Shown here in pieces: positions 11,996-25,900 of a stretch of DNA of 64,000 bases. The stretch comes from Crossaster papposus. Lineage: Eukaryota > Echinodermata > Asteroidea > Velatida > Solasteridae. Position numbers and translations under genes: made by a program. Each line of letters opens with the position of its first letter. Positions within the stretch are counted from its first letter, which is position 1. The notes under the pieces were generated by a model, which ran no database searches, was not told the origin of the DNA, and saw nothing but the letters and a program-made list of their open reading frames with translations. The stretch spans positions 124,001-188,000 of the forward strand of contig JBAIAA010000898.1 of assembly GCA_037893245.1 (NCBI GenBank), read 5' to 3'.

Positions 11996-13204
11996 GGAAT
12001 ATAATACCTTGGATTCTATCAAGCTTAGCTAACAGATCAAGCCGATAGGATTGGGTTGGGTGGCTTGTGTGTAAAGCCTTTGCCTCCAAGTAAGGTTCAT
12101 AATGTACATATTGAAAGTTTCGTTCACTGTTTGTGTAGATTTGCTAAACTATACATTTTTGGAAACGTTAGGAAATACTCAACATAAAAACCAATGTTTA
12201 CATTTGTTTTTAGGTTCTTTTGAAAAAATGGTTCTTTAATGTGACGTGACACATGAAAAGTCATTGGGTGTCACTTGCATCCTTCGCAATTCAGCACACC
12301 AGCTGCGAGTAAGGATGATTAGCCTCCCCAATTATTATTATTATATGAATACCGTGGATTCTATCCAGCTTAGCTATTAGGTCAGGCCGGTAGGATTGGG
12401 TCGATGGGGTTATGAAAACCATGGATTTCATCAAGCTTAGCTATTAGGTCAGGCCGACAGGATTGGGTCGATTGGGATTTTCCATGGATTCTATCCAGCT
12501 TAGCTATTAGGTCAGGCCGGTAGGATTGGGTCGATGGGAATATAAATACCTTGGATTCTATCCAACTTAGCTAAGGTCAGGCCGATAGGACTGGGTCGAT
12601 GGGAATATAATACCTTGGATTCTATCAAGCTTAGCTAACAGATCAAGCCGATAGGATTGGGTTGGGTGGCTTGTGTGTAAAGCCTTTGCCTCCAAGTAAG
12701 GTTCATAATGTACATATTGAAAGTTTCGTTCACGGTTTGTGTAGATTTGCTAAACTATACATTTTTGGAAACGTTAGGAAATACTCAACATAAAAACCAA
12801 TGTTTACATTTGTTTTTAGGTTCTTTTGAAAAAATGGTTCTTTAATGTGACGTGACACATGAAAAGTCATTGGGTGTCACTTGCATCCTTCGCAATTCAG
12901 CACACCAGCTAGTAAGGATGATTAGCCTCCCCAATTATTATTATTATATGAATACCGTGGATTCTATCCAGCTTAGCTATTAGGTCAGGCCGGTAGGATT
13001 GGGTCGATGGGGTTATGAAAACCATGGATTCTATCAAGCTTAGCTATTAGGTCAGGCCGATAGGATTGGGTCGATTGGGATTTTCCATGGATTCTATCCA
13101 GCTTAGCTATTAGGTCAGGCCGGTAGGATTGGGTCGATGGGAATATAAATACCTTGGATTCTATCCAACTTAGCTAAGGTCAGGCCGATAGGACTGGGTC
13201 GATG
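11996..13204 (+). repeat. two-unit variant pair (copy 1)
   Basis: The first unit has GGATTTCATC and GCCGACAGG near 12423-12460. The second has CACGGTTTGTG near 12735 and a 3-bp loss in CAGCTAGTAAGG near 12910 (normal CAGCTGCGAGTAAGG). The pair recurs at 21692 and at 46543. Confidence 0.9.
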
Positions 13205-16200
13205 GGAATATAATACCTTGGATTCTATCAAGCTTAGCTAACAGATCAAGCCGATAGGATTGGGTTGGGTGGCTTGTGTGTAAAGCCTTTGCCTCCAAGT
13301 AAGGTTCATAATGTACATATTGAAAGTTTCGTTCACTGTTTGTGTAGATTTGCTAAACTATACATTTTTGGAAACGTTAGGAAATACTCAACATAAAAAC
13401 CAATGTTTACATTTGTTTTTAGGTTCTTTTGAAAAAATGGTTCTTTAATGTGACGTGACACATGAAAAGTCATTGGGTGTCACTTGCATCCTTCGCAATT
13501 CAGCACACCAGCTGCGAGTAAGGATGATTAGCCTCCCCAATTATTATTATTATATGAATACCGTGGATTCTATCCAGCTTAGCTATTAGGTCAGGCCGGT
13601 AGGATTGGGTCGATGGGGTTATGAAAACCATGGATTCTATCAAGCTTAGCTATTAGGTCAGGCCGATAGGATTGGGTCGATTGGGATTTTCCATGGATTC
13701 TATCCAGCTTAGCTATTAGGTCAGGCCGGTAGGATTGGGTCGATGGGAATATAAATACCTTGGATTCTATCCAACTTAGCTAAGGTCAGGCCGATAGGAC
13801 TGGGTCGATGGGAATATAATACCTTGGATTCTATCAAGCTTAGCTAACAGATCAAGCCGATAGGATTGGGTTGGGTGGCTTGTGTGTAAAGCCTTTGCCT
13901 CCAAGTAAGGTTCATAATGTACATATTGAAAGTTTCGTTCACTGTTTGTGTAGATTTGCTAAACTATACATTTTTGGAAACGTTAGGAAATACTCAACAT
14001 AAAAACCAATGTTTACATTTGTTTTTAGGTTCTTTTGAAAAAATGGTTCTTTAATGTGACGTGACACATGAAAAGTCATTGGGTGTCACTTGCATCCTTC
14101 GCAATTCAGCACACCAGCTGCGAGTAAGGATGATTAGCCTCCCCAATTATTATTATTATATGAATACCGTGGATTCTATCCAGCTTAGCTATTAGGTCAG
14201 GCCGGTAGGATTGGGTCGATGGGGTTATGAAAACCATGGATTCTATCAAGCTTAGCTATTAGGTCAGGCCGATAGGATTGGGTCGATTGGGATTTTCCAT
14301 GGATTCTATCCAGCTTAGCTATTAGGTCAGGCCGGTAGGATTGGGTCGATGGGAATATAAATACCTTGGATTCTATCCAACTTAGCTAAGGTCAGGCCGA
14401 TAGGACTGGGTCGATGGGAATATAATACCTTGGATTCTATCAAGCTTAGCTAACAGATCAAGCCGATAGGATTGGGTTGGGTGGCTTGTGTGTAAAGCCT
14501 TTGCCTCCAAGTAAGGTTCATAATGTACATATTGAAAGTTTCGTTCACTGTTTGTGTAGATTTGCTAAACTATACATTTTTGGAAACGTTAGGAAATACT
14601 CAACATAAAAACCAATGTTTACATTTGTTTTTAGGTTCTTTTGAAAAAATGGTTCTTTAATGTGACGTGACACATGAAAAGTCATTGGGTGTCACTTGCA
14701 TCCTTCGCAATTCAGCACACCAGCTGCGAGTAAGGATGATTAGCCTCCCCAATTATTATTATTATATGAATACCGTGGATTCTATCCAGCTTAGCTATTA
14801 GGTCAGGCCGGTAGGATTGGGTCGATGGGGTTATGAAAACCATGGATTCTATCAAGCTTAGCTATTAGGTCAGGCCGATAGGATTGGGTCGATTGGGATT
14901 TTCCATGGATTCTATCCAGCTTAGCTATTAGGTCAGGCCGGTAGGATTGGGTCGATGGGAATATAAATACCTTGGATTCTATCCAACTTAGCTAAGGTCA
15001 GGCCGATAGGACTGGGTCGATGGGAATATAATACCTTGGATTCTATCAAGCTTAGCTAACAGATCAAGCCGATAGGATTGGGTTGGGTGGCTTGTGTGTA
15101 AAGCCTTTGCCTCCAAGTAAGGTTCATAATGTACATATTGAAAGTTTCGTTCACTGTTTGTGTAGATTTGCTAAACTATACATTTTTGGAAACGTTAGGA
15201 AATACTCAACATAAAAACCAATGTTTACATTTGTTTTTAGGTTCTTTTGAAAAAATGGTTCTTTAATGTGACGTGACACATGAAAAGTCATTGGGTGTCA
15301 CTTGCATCCTTCGCAATTCAGCACACCAGCTGCGAGTAAGGATGATTAGCCTCCCCAATTATTATTATTATATGAATACCGTGGATTCTATCCAGCTTAG
15401 CTATTAGGTCAGGCCGGTAGGATTGGGTCGATGGGGTTATGAAAACCATGGATTCTATCAAGCTTAGCTATTAGGTCAGGCCGATAGGATTGGGTCGATT
15501 GGGATTTTCCATGGATTCTATCCAGCTTAGCTATTAGGTCAGGCCGGTAGGATTGGGTCGATGGGAATATAAATACCTTGGATTCTATCCAACTTAGCTA
15601 AGGTCAGGCCGATAGGACTGGGTCGATGGGAATATAATACCTTGGATTCTATCAAGCTTAGCTAACAGATCAAGCCGATAGGTTGGGTTGGGTGGCTTGT
15701 GTGTAAAGCCTTTGCCTCCAAGTAAGGTTCATAATGTACATATTGAAAGTTTCGTTCACTGTTTGTGTAGATTTGCTAAACTATACATTTTTGGAAACGT
15801 TAGGAAATACTCAACATAAAAACCAATGTTTACATTTGTTTTTAGGTTCTTTTGAAAAAATGGTTCTTTAATGTGACGTGACACATGAAAAGTCATTGGG
15901 TGTCACTTGCATCCTTCGCAATTCAGCACACCAGCTGCGAGTAAGGATGATTAGCCTCCCCAATTATTATTATTATATGAATACCGTGGATTCTATCCAG
16001 CTTAGCTATTAGGTCAGGCCGGTAGGATTGGGTCGATGGGGTTATGAAAACCATGGATTCTATCAAGCTTAGCTATTAGGTCAGGCCGATAGGATTGGGT
16101 CGATTGGGATTTTCCATGGATTCTATCCAGCTTAGCTATTAGGTCAGGCCGGTAGGATTGGGTCGATGGGAATATAAATACCTTGGATTCTATCCAACTT

Positions 16201-18657
16201 AGCTAAGGTCAGGCCGATAGGACTGGGTCGATGGGAATATAATACCTTGGATTCTATCAAGCTTAGCTAACAGATCAAGCCGATAGGATTGGGTTGGGTG
16301 GCTTGTGTGTAAAGCCTTTGCCTCCAAGTAAGGTTCATAATGTACATATTGAAAGTTTCGTTCACTGTTTGTGTAGATTTGCTAAACTATACATTTTTGG
16401 AAACGTTAGGAAATACTCAACATAAAAACCAATGTTTACATTTGTTTTTAGGTTCTTTTGAAAAAATGGTTCTTTAATGTGACGTGACACATGAAAAGTC
16501 ATTGGGTGTCACTTGCATCCTTCGCAATTCAGCACACCAGCTGCGAGTAAGGATGATTAGCCTCCCCAATTATTATTATTATATGAATACCGTGGATTCT
16601 ATCCAGCTTAGCTATTAGGTCAGGCCGGTAGGATTGGGTCGATGGGGTTATGAAAACCATGGATTCTATCAAGCTTAGCTATTAGGTCAGGCCGATAGGA
16701 TTGGGTCGATTGGGATTTTCCATGGATTCTATCCAGCTTAGCTATTAGGTCAGGCCGGTAGGATTGGGTCGATGGGAATATAAATACCTTGGATTCTATC
16801 CAACTTAGCTAAGGTCAGGCCGATAGGACTGGGTCGATGGGAATATAATACCTTGGATTCTATCAAGCTTAGCTAACAGATCAAGCCGATAGGATTGGGT
16901 TGGGTGGCTTGTGTGTAAAGCCTTTGCCTCCAAGTAAGGTTCATAATGTACATATTGAAAGTTTCGTTCACTGTTTGTGTAGATTTGCTAAACTATACAT
17001 TTTTGGAAACGTTAGGAAATACTCAACATAAAAACCAATGTTTACATTTGTTTTTAGGTTCTTTTGAAAAAATGGTTCTTTAATGTGACGTGACACATGA
17101 AAAGTCATTGGGTGTCACTTGCATCCTTCGCAATTCAGCACACCAGCTGCGAGTAAGGATGATTAGCCTCCCCAATTATTATTATTATATGAATACCGTG
17201 GATTCTATCCAGCTTAGCTATTAGGTCAGGCCGGTAGGATTGGGTCGATGGGGTTATGAAAACCATGGATTCTATCAAGCTTAGCTATTAGGTCAGGCCG
17301 ATAGGATTGGGTCGATTGGGATTTTCCATGGATTCTATCCAGCTTAGCTATTAGGTCAGGCCGGTAGGATTGGGTCGATGGGAATATAAATACCTTGGAT
17401 TCTATCCAACTTAGCTAAGGTCAGGCCGATAGGACTGGGTCGATGGGAATATAATACCTTGGATTCTATCAAGCTTAGCTAACAGATCAAGCCGATAGGA
17501 TTGGGTTGGGTGGCTTGTGTGTAAAGCCTTTGCCTCCAAGTAAGGTTCATAATGTACATATTGAAAGTTTCGTTCACTGTTTGTGTAGATTTGCTAAACT
17601 ATACATTTTTGGAAACGTTAGGAAATACTCAACATAAAAACCAATGTTTACATTTGTTTTTAGGTTCTTTTGAAAAAATGGTTCTTTAATGTGACGTGAC
17701 ACATGAAAAGTCATTGGGTGTCACTTGCATCCTTCGCAATTCAGCACACCAGCTGCGAGTAAGGATGATTAGCCTCCCCAATTATTATTATTATATGAAT
17801 ACCGTGGATTCTATCCAGCTTAGCTATTAGGTCAGGCCGGTAGGATTGGGTCGATGGGGTTATGAAAACCATGGATTCTATCAAGCTTAGCTATTAGGTC
17901 AGGCCGATAGGATTGGGTCGATTGGGATTTTCCATGGATTCTATCCAGCTTAGCTATTAGGTCAGGCCGGTAGGATTGGGTCGATGGGAATATAAATACC
18001 TTGGATTCTATCCAACTTAGCTAAGGTCAGGCCGATAGGACTGGGTCGATGGGAATATAATACCTTGGATTCTATCAAGCTTAGCTAACAGATCAAGCCG
18101 ATAGGATTGGGTTGGGTGGCTTGTGTGTAAAGCCTTTGCCTCCAAGTAAGGTTCATAATGTACATATTGAAAGTTTCGTTCACTGTTTGTGTAGATTTGC
18201 TAAACTATACATTTTGGGAAACGTTAGGAAATACTCAACATAAAAACCAATGTTTACATTTGTTTTTAGGTTCTTTTGAAAAAATGGTTCTTTAATGTGA
18301 CGTGACACATGAAAAGTCATTGGGTGTCACTTGCATCCTTCGCAATTCAGCACACCAGCTGCGAGTAAGGATGATTAGCCTCCCCAATTATTATTATTAT
18401 ATGAATACCGTGGATTCTATCCAGCTTAGCTATTAGGTCAGGCCGGTAGGATTGGGTCGATGGGGTTATGAAAACCATGGATTCTATCAAGCTTAGCTAT
18501 TAGGTCAGGCCGATAGGATTGGGTCGATTGGGATTTTCCATGGATTCTATCCAGCTTAGCTATTAGGTCAGGCCGGTAGGATTGGGTCGATGGGAATATA
18601 AATACCTTGGATTCTATCCAACTTAGCTAAGGTCAGGCCGATAGGACTGGGTCGATG

Positions 18658-19267
18658 GGAATATAATACCTTGGATTCTATCAAGCTTAGCTAACAGATC
18701 AAGCCGATAGGATTGGGTTGGGTGGCTTGTGTGTAAAGCCTTTGCCTCCAAGTAAGGTTCATAATGTACATATTGAAAGTTTCGTTCACTGTTTGTGTAG
18801 ATTTGCTAAACTATACATTTTTGGAAACGTTAGGAAATACTCAACATAAAAACCAATGTTTACATTTGTTTTTAGGTTCTTTTGAAAAAATGGTTCCTTA
18901 ATGTGACGTGACACATGAAAAGTCATTGGGTGTCACTTGCATCCTTCGCAATTCAGCACACCAGCTGCGAGTAAGGATGATTAGCCTCCCCAATTATTAT
19001 TATTATATGAATACCGTGGATTCTATCCAGCTTAGCTATTAGGTCAGGCCGGTAGGATTGGGTCGATGGGGTTATGAAAACCATGGATTCTATCAAACTT
19101 AGCTACCTATTAGGTCAGGCCGATAGGATTGGGTCGATTGGGATTTTCCATGGATTCTATCCAGCTTAGCTATTAGGTCAGGCCGGTAGGATTGGGTCGA
19201 TGGGAATATAAATACCTTGGATTCTATCCAACTTAGCTAAGGTCAGGCCGATAGGACTGGGTCGATG
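18658..19267 (+). repeat. variant satellite unit with 4-bp insertion (copy 1, 610 bp)
   Basis: It has GGTTCCTTAATG (T to C) near 18895 and CAAACTTAGCTACCTATTAGG, a CCTA insertion at about 19106-19109 plus a G to A change that removes the AAGCTT site. Its left neighbour carries the CATTTTGGG marker. The same two-unit arrangement appears at 35029/35635 and 53205/53811. Confidence 0.9.
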
Positions 19268-21691
19268 GGAATATAATACCTTGGATTCTATCAAGCTTAG
19301 CTAACAGATCAAGCCGATAGGATTGGGTTGGGTGGCTTGTGTGTAAAGCCTTTGCCTCCAAGTAAGGTTCATAATGTACATATTGAAAGTTTCGTTCACT
19401 GTTTGTGTAGATTTGCTAAACTATACATTTTTGGAAACGTTAGGAAATACTCAACATAAAAACCAATGTTTACATTTGTTTTTAGGTTCTTTTGAAAAAA
19501 TGGTTCTTTAATGTGACGTGACACATGAAAAGTCATTGGGTGTCACTTGCATCCTTCGCAATTCAGCACACCAGCTGCGAGTAAGGATGATTAGCCTCCC
19601 CAATTATTATTATTATATGAATACCGTGGATTCTATCCAGCTTAGCTATTAGGTCAGGCCGGTAGGATTGGGTCGATGGGGTTATGAAAACCATGGATTC
19701 TATCAAGCTTAGCTATTAGGTCAGGCCGATAGGATTGGGTCGATTGGGATTTTCCATGGATTCTATCCAGCTTAGCTATTAGGTCAGGCCGGTAGGATTG
19801 GGTCGATGGGAATATAAATACCTTGGATTCTATCCAACTTAGCTAAGGTCAGGCCGATAGGACTGGGTCGATGGGAATATAATACCTTGGATTCTATCAA
19901 GCTTAGCTAACAGATCAAGCCGATAGGATTGGGTTGGGTGGCTTGTGTGTAAAGCCTTTGCCTCCAAGTAAGGTTCATAATGTACATATTGAAAGTTTCG
20001 TTCACTGTTTGTGTAGATTTGCTAAACTATACATTTTGGGAAACGTTAGGAAATACTCAACATAAAAACCAATGTTTACATTTGTTTTTAGGTTCTTTTG
20101 AAAAAATGGTTCTTTAATGTGACGTGACACATGAAAAGTCATTGGGTGTCACTTGCATCCTTCGCAATTCAGCACACCAGCTGCGAGTAAGGATGATTAG
20201 CCTCCCCAATTATTATTATTATATGAATACCGTGGATTCTATCCAGCTTAGCTATTAGGTCAGGCCGGTAGGATTGGGTCGATGGGGTTATGAAAACCAT
20301 GGATTCTATCAAGCTTAGCTATTAGGTCAGGCCGATAGGATTGGGTCGATTGGGATTTTCCATGGATTCTATCCAGCTTAGCTATTAGGTCAGGCCGGTA
20401 GGATTGGGTCGATGGGAATATAAATACCTTGGATTCTATCCAACTTAGCTAAGGTCAGGCCGATAGGACTGGGTCGATGGGAATATAATACCTTGGATTC
20501 TATCAAGCTTAGCTAACAGATCAAGCCGATAGGATTGGGTTGGGTGGCTTGTGTGTAAAGCCTTTGCCTCCAAGTAAGGTTCATAATGTACATATTGAAA
20601 GTTTCGTTCACTGTTTGTGTAGATTTGCTAAACTATACATTTTTGGAAACGTTAGGAAATACTCAACATAAAAACCAATGTTTACATTTGTTTTTAGGTT
20701 CTTTTGAAAAAATGGTTCTTTAATGTGACGTGACACATGAAAAGTCATTGGGTGTCACTTGCATCCTTCGCAATTCAGCACACCAGCTGCGAGTAAGGAT
20801 GATTAGCCTCCCCAATTATTATTATTATATGAATACCGTGGATTCTATCCAGCTTAGCTATTAGGTCAGGCCGGTAGGATTGGGTCGATGGGGTTATGAA
20901 AACCATGGATTCTATCAAGCTTAGCTATTAGGTCAGGCCGATAGGATTGGGTCGATTGGGATTTTCCATGGATTCTATCCAGCTTAGCTATTAGGTCAGG
21001 CCGGTAGGATTGGGTCGATGGGAATATAAATACCTTGGATTCTATCCAACTTAGCTAAGGTCAGGCCGATAGGACTGGGTCGATGGGAATATAATACCTT
21101 GGATTCTATCAAGCTTAGCTAACAGATCAAGCCGATAGGATTGGGTTGGGTGGCTTGTGTGTAAAGCCTTTGCCTCCAAGTAAGGTTCATAATGTACATA
21201 TTGAAAGTTTCGTTCACTGTTTGTGTAGATTTGCTAAACTATACATTTTTGGAAACGTTAGGAAATACTCAACATAAAAACCAATGTTTACATTTGTTTT
21301 TAGGTTCTTTTGAAAAAATGGTTCTTTAATGTGACGTGACACATGAAAAGTCATTGGGTGTCACTTGCATCCTTCGCAATTCAGCACACCAGCTGCGAGT
21401 AAGGATGATTAGCCTCCCCAATTATTATTATTATATGAATACCGTGGATTCTATCCAGCTTAGCTATTAGGTCAGGCCGGTAGGATTGGGTCGATGGGGT
21501 TATGAAAACCATGGATTCTATCAAGCTTAGCTATTAGGTCAGGCCGATAGGATTGGGTCGATTGGGATTTTCCATGGATTCTATCCAGCTTAGCTATTAG
21601 GTCAGGCCGGTAGGATTGGGTCGATGGGAATATAAATACCTTGGATTCTATCCAACTTAGCTAAGGTCAGGCCGATAGGACTGGGTCGATG

Positions 21692-22903
21692 GGAATATAA
21701 TACCTTGGATTCTATCAAGCTTAGCTAACAGATCAAGCCGATAGGATTGGGTTGGGTGGCTTGTGTGTAAAGCCTTTGCCTCCAAGTAAGGTTCATAATG
21801 TACATATTGAAAGTTTCGTTCACTGTTTGTGTAGATTTGCTAAACTATACATTTTTGGAAACGTTAGGAAATACTCAACATAAAAACCAATGTTTACATT
21901 TGTTTTTAGGTTCTTTTGAAAAAATGGTTCTTTAATGTGACGTGACACATGAAAAGTCATTGGGTGTCACTTGCATCCTTCGCAATTCAGCACACCAGCT
22001 GCGAGTAAGGATGATTAGCCTCCCCAATTATTATTATTATTATATGAATACCGTGGATTCTATCCAGCTTAGCTATTAGGTCAGGCCGGTAGGATTGGGT
22101 CGATGGGGTTATGAAAACCATGGATTTCATCAAGCTTAGCTATTAGGTCAGGCCGACAGGATTGGGTCGATTGGGATTTTCCATGGATTCTATCCAGCTT
22201 AGCTATTAGGTCAGGCCGGTAGGATTGGGTCGATGGGAATATAAATACCTTGGATTCTATCCAACTTAGCTAAGGTCAGGCCGATAGGACTGGGTCGATG
22301 GGAATATAATACCTTGGATTCTATCAAGCTTAGCTAACAGATCAAGCCGATAGGATTGGGTTGGGTGGCTTGTGTGTAAAGCCTTTGCCTCCAAGTAAGG
22401 TTCATAATGTACATATTGAAAGTTTCGTTCACGGTTTGTGTAGATTTGCTAAACTATACATTTTTGGAAACGTTAGGAAATACTCAACATAAAAACCAAT
22501 GTTTACATTTGTTTTTAGGTTCTTTTGAAAAAATGGTTCTTTAATGTGACGTGACACATGAAAAGTCATTGGGTGTCACTTGCATCCTTCGCAATTCAGC
22601 ACACCAGCTAGTAAGGATGATTAGCCTCCCCAATTATTATTATTATATGAATACCGTGGATTCTATCCAGCTTAGCTATTAGGTCAGGCCGGTAGGATTG
22701 GGTCGATGGGGTTATGAAAACCATGGATTCTATCAAGCTTAGCTATTAGGTCAGGCCGATAGGATTGGGTCGATTGGGATTTTCCATGGATTCTATCCAG
22801 CTTAGCTATTAGGTCAGGCCGGTAGGATTGGGTCGATGGGAATATAAATACCTTGGATTCTATCCAACTTAGCTAAGGTCAGGCCGATAGGACTGGGTCG
22901 ATG
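21692..22903 (+). repeat. two-unit variant pair (copy 2) with extra ATT
   Basis: It has the same GGATTTCATC/GCCGACAGG and CACGGTTTGTG/CAGCTAGTAAGG markers as the pair at 11996. In addition it has one extra ATT in the trinucleotide run near 22029-22043, giving 609 plus 603 bp. The ATT expansion occurred after this copy separated from the others. Confidence 0.9.
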
Positions 22904-25900
22904 GGAATATAATACCTTGGATTCTATCAAGCTTAGCTAACAGATCAAGCCGATAGGATTGGGTTGGGTGGCTTGTGTGTAAAGCCTTTGCCTCCAAGTA
23001 AGGTTCATAATGTACATATTGAAAGTTTCGTTCACTGTTTGTGTAGATTTGCTAAACTATACATTTTTGGAAACGTTAGGAAATACTCAACATAAAAACC
23101 AATGTTTACATTTGTTTTTAGGTTCTTTTGAAAAAATGGTTCTTTAATGTGACGTGACACATGAAAAGTCATTGGGTGTCACTTGCATCCTTCGCAATTC
23201 AGCACACCAGCTGCGAGTAAGGATGATTAGCCTCCCCAATTATTATTATTATATGAATACCGTGGATTCTATCCAGCTTAGCTATTAGGTCAGGCCGGTA
23301 GGATTGGGTCGATGGGGTTATGAAAACCATGGATTCTATCAAGCTTAGCTATTAGGTCAGGCCGATAGGATTGGGTCGATTGGGATTTTCCATGGATTCT
23401 ATCCAGCTTAGCTATTAGGTCAGGCCGGTAGGATTGGGTCGATGGGAATATAAATACCTTGGATTCTATCCAACTTAGCTAAGGTCAGGCCGATAGGACT
23501 GGGTCGATGGGAATATAATACCTTGGATTCTATCAAGCTTAGCTAACAGATCAAGCCGATAGGATTGGGTTGGGTGGCTTGTGTGTAAAGCCTTTGCCTC
23601 CAAGTAAGGTTCATAATGTACATATTGAAAGTTTCGTTCACTGTTTGTGTAGATTTGCTAAACTATACATTTTTGGAAACGTTAGGAAATACTCAACATA
23701 AAAACCAATGTTTACATTTGTTTTTAGGTTCTTTTGAAAAAATGGTTCTTTAATGTGACGTGACACATGAAAAGTCATTGGGTGTCACTTGCATCCTTCG
23801 CAATTCAGCACACCAGCTGCGAGTAAGGATGATTAGCCTCCCCAATTATTATTATTATATGAATACCGTGGATTCTATCCAGCTTAGCTATTAGGTCAGG
23901 CCGGTAGGATTGGGTCGATGGGGTTATGAAAACCATGGATTCTATCAAGCTTAGCTATTAGGTCAGGCCGATAGGATTGGGTCGATTGGGATTTTCCATG
24001 GATTCTATCCAGCTTAGCTATTAGGTCAGGCCGGTAGGATTGGGTCGATGGGAATATAAATACCTTGGATTCTATCCAACTTAGCTAAGGTCAGGCCGAT
24101 AGGACTGGGTCGATGGGAATATAATACCTTGGATTCTATCAAGCTTAGCTAACAGATCAAGCCGATAGGATTGGGTTGGGTGGCTTGTGTGTAAAGCCTT
24201 TGCCTCCAAGTAAGGTTCATAATGTACATATTGAAAGTTTCGTTCACTGTTTGTGTAGATTTGCTAAACTATACATTTTTGGAAACGTTAGGAAATACTC
24301 AACATAAAAACCAATGTTTACATTTGTTTTTAGGTTCTTTTGAAAAAATGGTTCTTTAATGTGACGTGACACATGAAAAGTCATTGGGTGTCACTTGCAT
24401 CCTTCGCAATTCAGCACACCAGCTGCGAGTAAGGATGATTAGCCTCCCCAATTATTATTATTATATGAATACCGTGGATTCTATCCAGCTTAGCTATTAG
24501 GTCAGGCCGGTAGGATTGGGTCGATGGGGTTATGAAAACCATGGATTCTATCAAGCTTAGCTATTAGGTCAGGCCGATAGGATTGGGTCGATTGGGATTT
24601 TCCATGGATTCTATCCAGCTTAGCTATTAGGTCAGGCCGGTAGGATTGGGTCGATGGGAATATAAATACCTTGGATTCTATCCAACTTAGCTAAGGTCAG
24701 GCCGATAGGACTGGGTCGATGGGAATATAATACCTTGGATTCTATCAAGCTTAGCTAACAGATCAAGCCGATAGGATTGGGTTGGGTGGCTTGTGTGTAA
24801 AGCCTTTGCCTCCAAGTAAGGTTCATAATGTACATATTGAAAGTTTCGTTCACTGTTTGTGTAGATTTGCTAAACTATACATTTTTGGAAACGTTAGGAA
24901 ATACTCAACATAAAAACCAATGTTTACATTTGTTTTTAGGTTCTTTTGAAAAAATGGTTCTTTAATGTGACGTGACACATGAAAAGTCATTGGGTGTCAC
25001 TTGCATCCTTCGCAATTCAGCACACCAGCTGCGAGTAAGGATGATTAGCCTCCCCAATTATTATTATTATATGAATACCGTGGATTCTATCCAGCTTAGC
25101 TATTAGGTCAGGCCGGTAGGATTGGGTCGATGGGGTTATGAAAACCATGGATTCTATTAAGCTTAGCTATTAGGTCAGGCCGATAGGATTGGGTCGATTG
25201 GGATTTTCCATGGATTCTATCCAGCTTAGCTATTAGGTCAGGCCGGTAGGATTGGGTCGATGGGAATATAAATACCTTGGATTCTATCCAACTTAGCTAA
25301 GGTCAGGCCGATAGGACTGGGTCGATGGGAATATAATACCTTGGATTCTATCAAGCTTAGCTAACAGATCAAGCCGATAGGATTGGGTTGGGTGGCTTGT
25401 GTGTAAAGCCTTTGCCTCCAAGTAAGGTTCATAATGTACATATTGAAAGTTTCGTTCACTGTTTGTGTAGATTTGCTAAACTATACATTTTTGGAAACGT
25501 TAGGAAATACTCAACATAAAAACCAATGTTTACATTTGTTTTTAGGTTCTTTTGAAAAAATGGTTCTTTAATGTGACGTGACACATGAAAAGTCATTGGG
25601 TGTCACTTGCATCCTTCGCAATTCAGCACACCAGCTGCGAGTAAGGATGATTAGCCTCCCCAATTATTATTATTATATGAATACCGTGGATTCTATCCAG
25701 CTTAGCTATTAGGTCAGGCCGGTAGGATTGGGTCGATGGGGTTATGAAAACCATGGATTCTATCAAGCTTAGCTATTAGGTCAGGCCGATAGGATTGGGT
25801 CGATTGGGATTTTCCATGGATTCTATCCAGCTTAGCTATTAGGTCAGGCCGGTAGGATTGGGTCGATGGGAATATAAATACCTTGGATTCTATCCAACTT

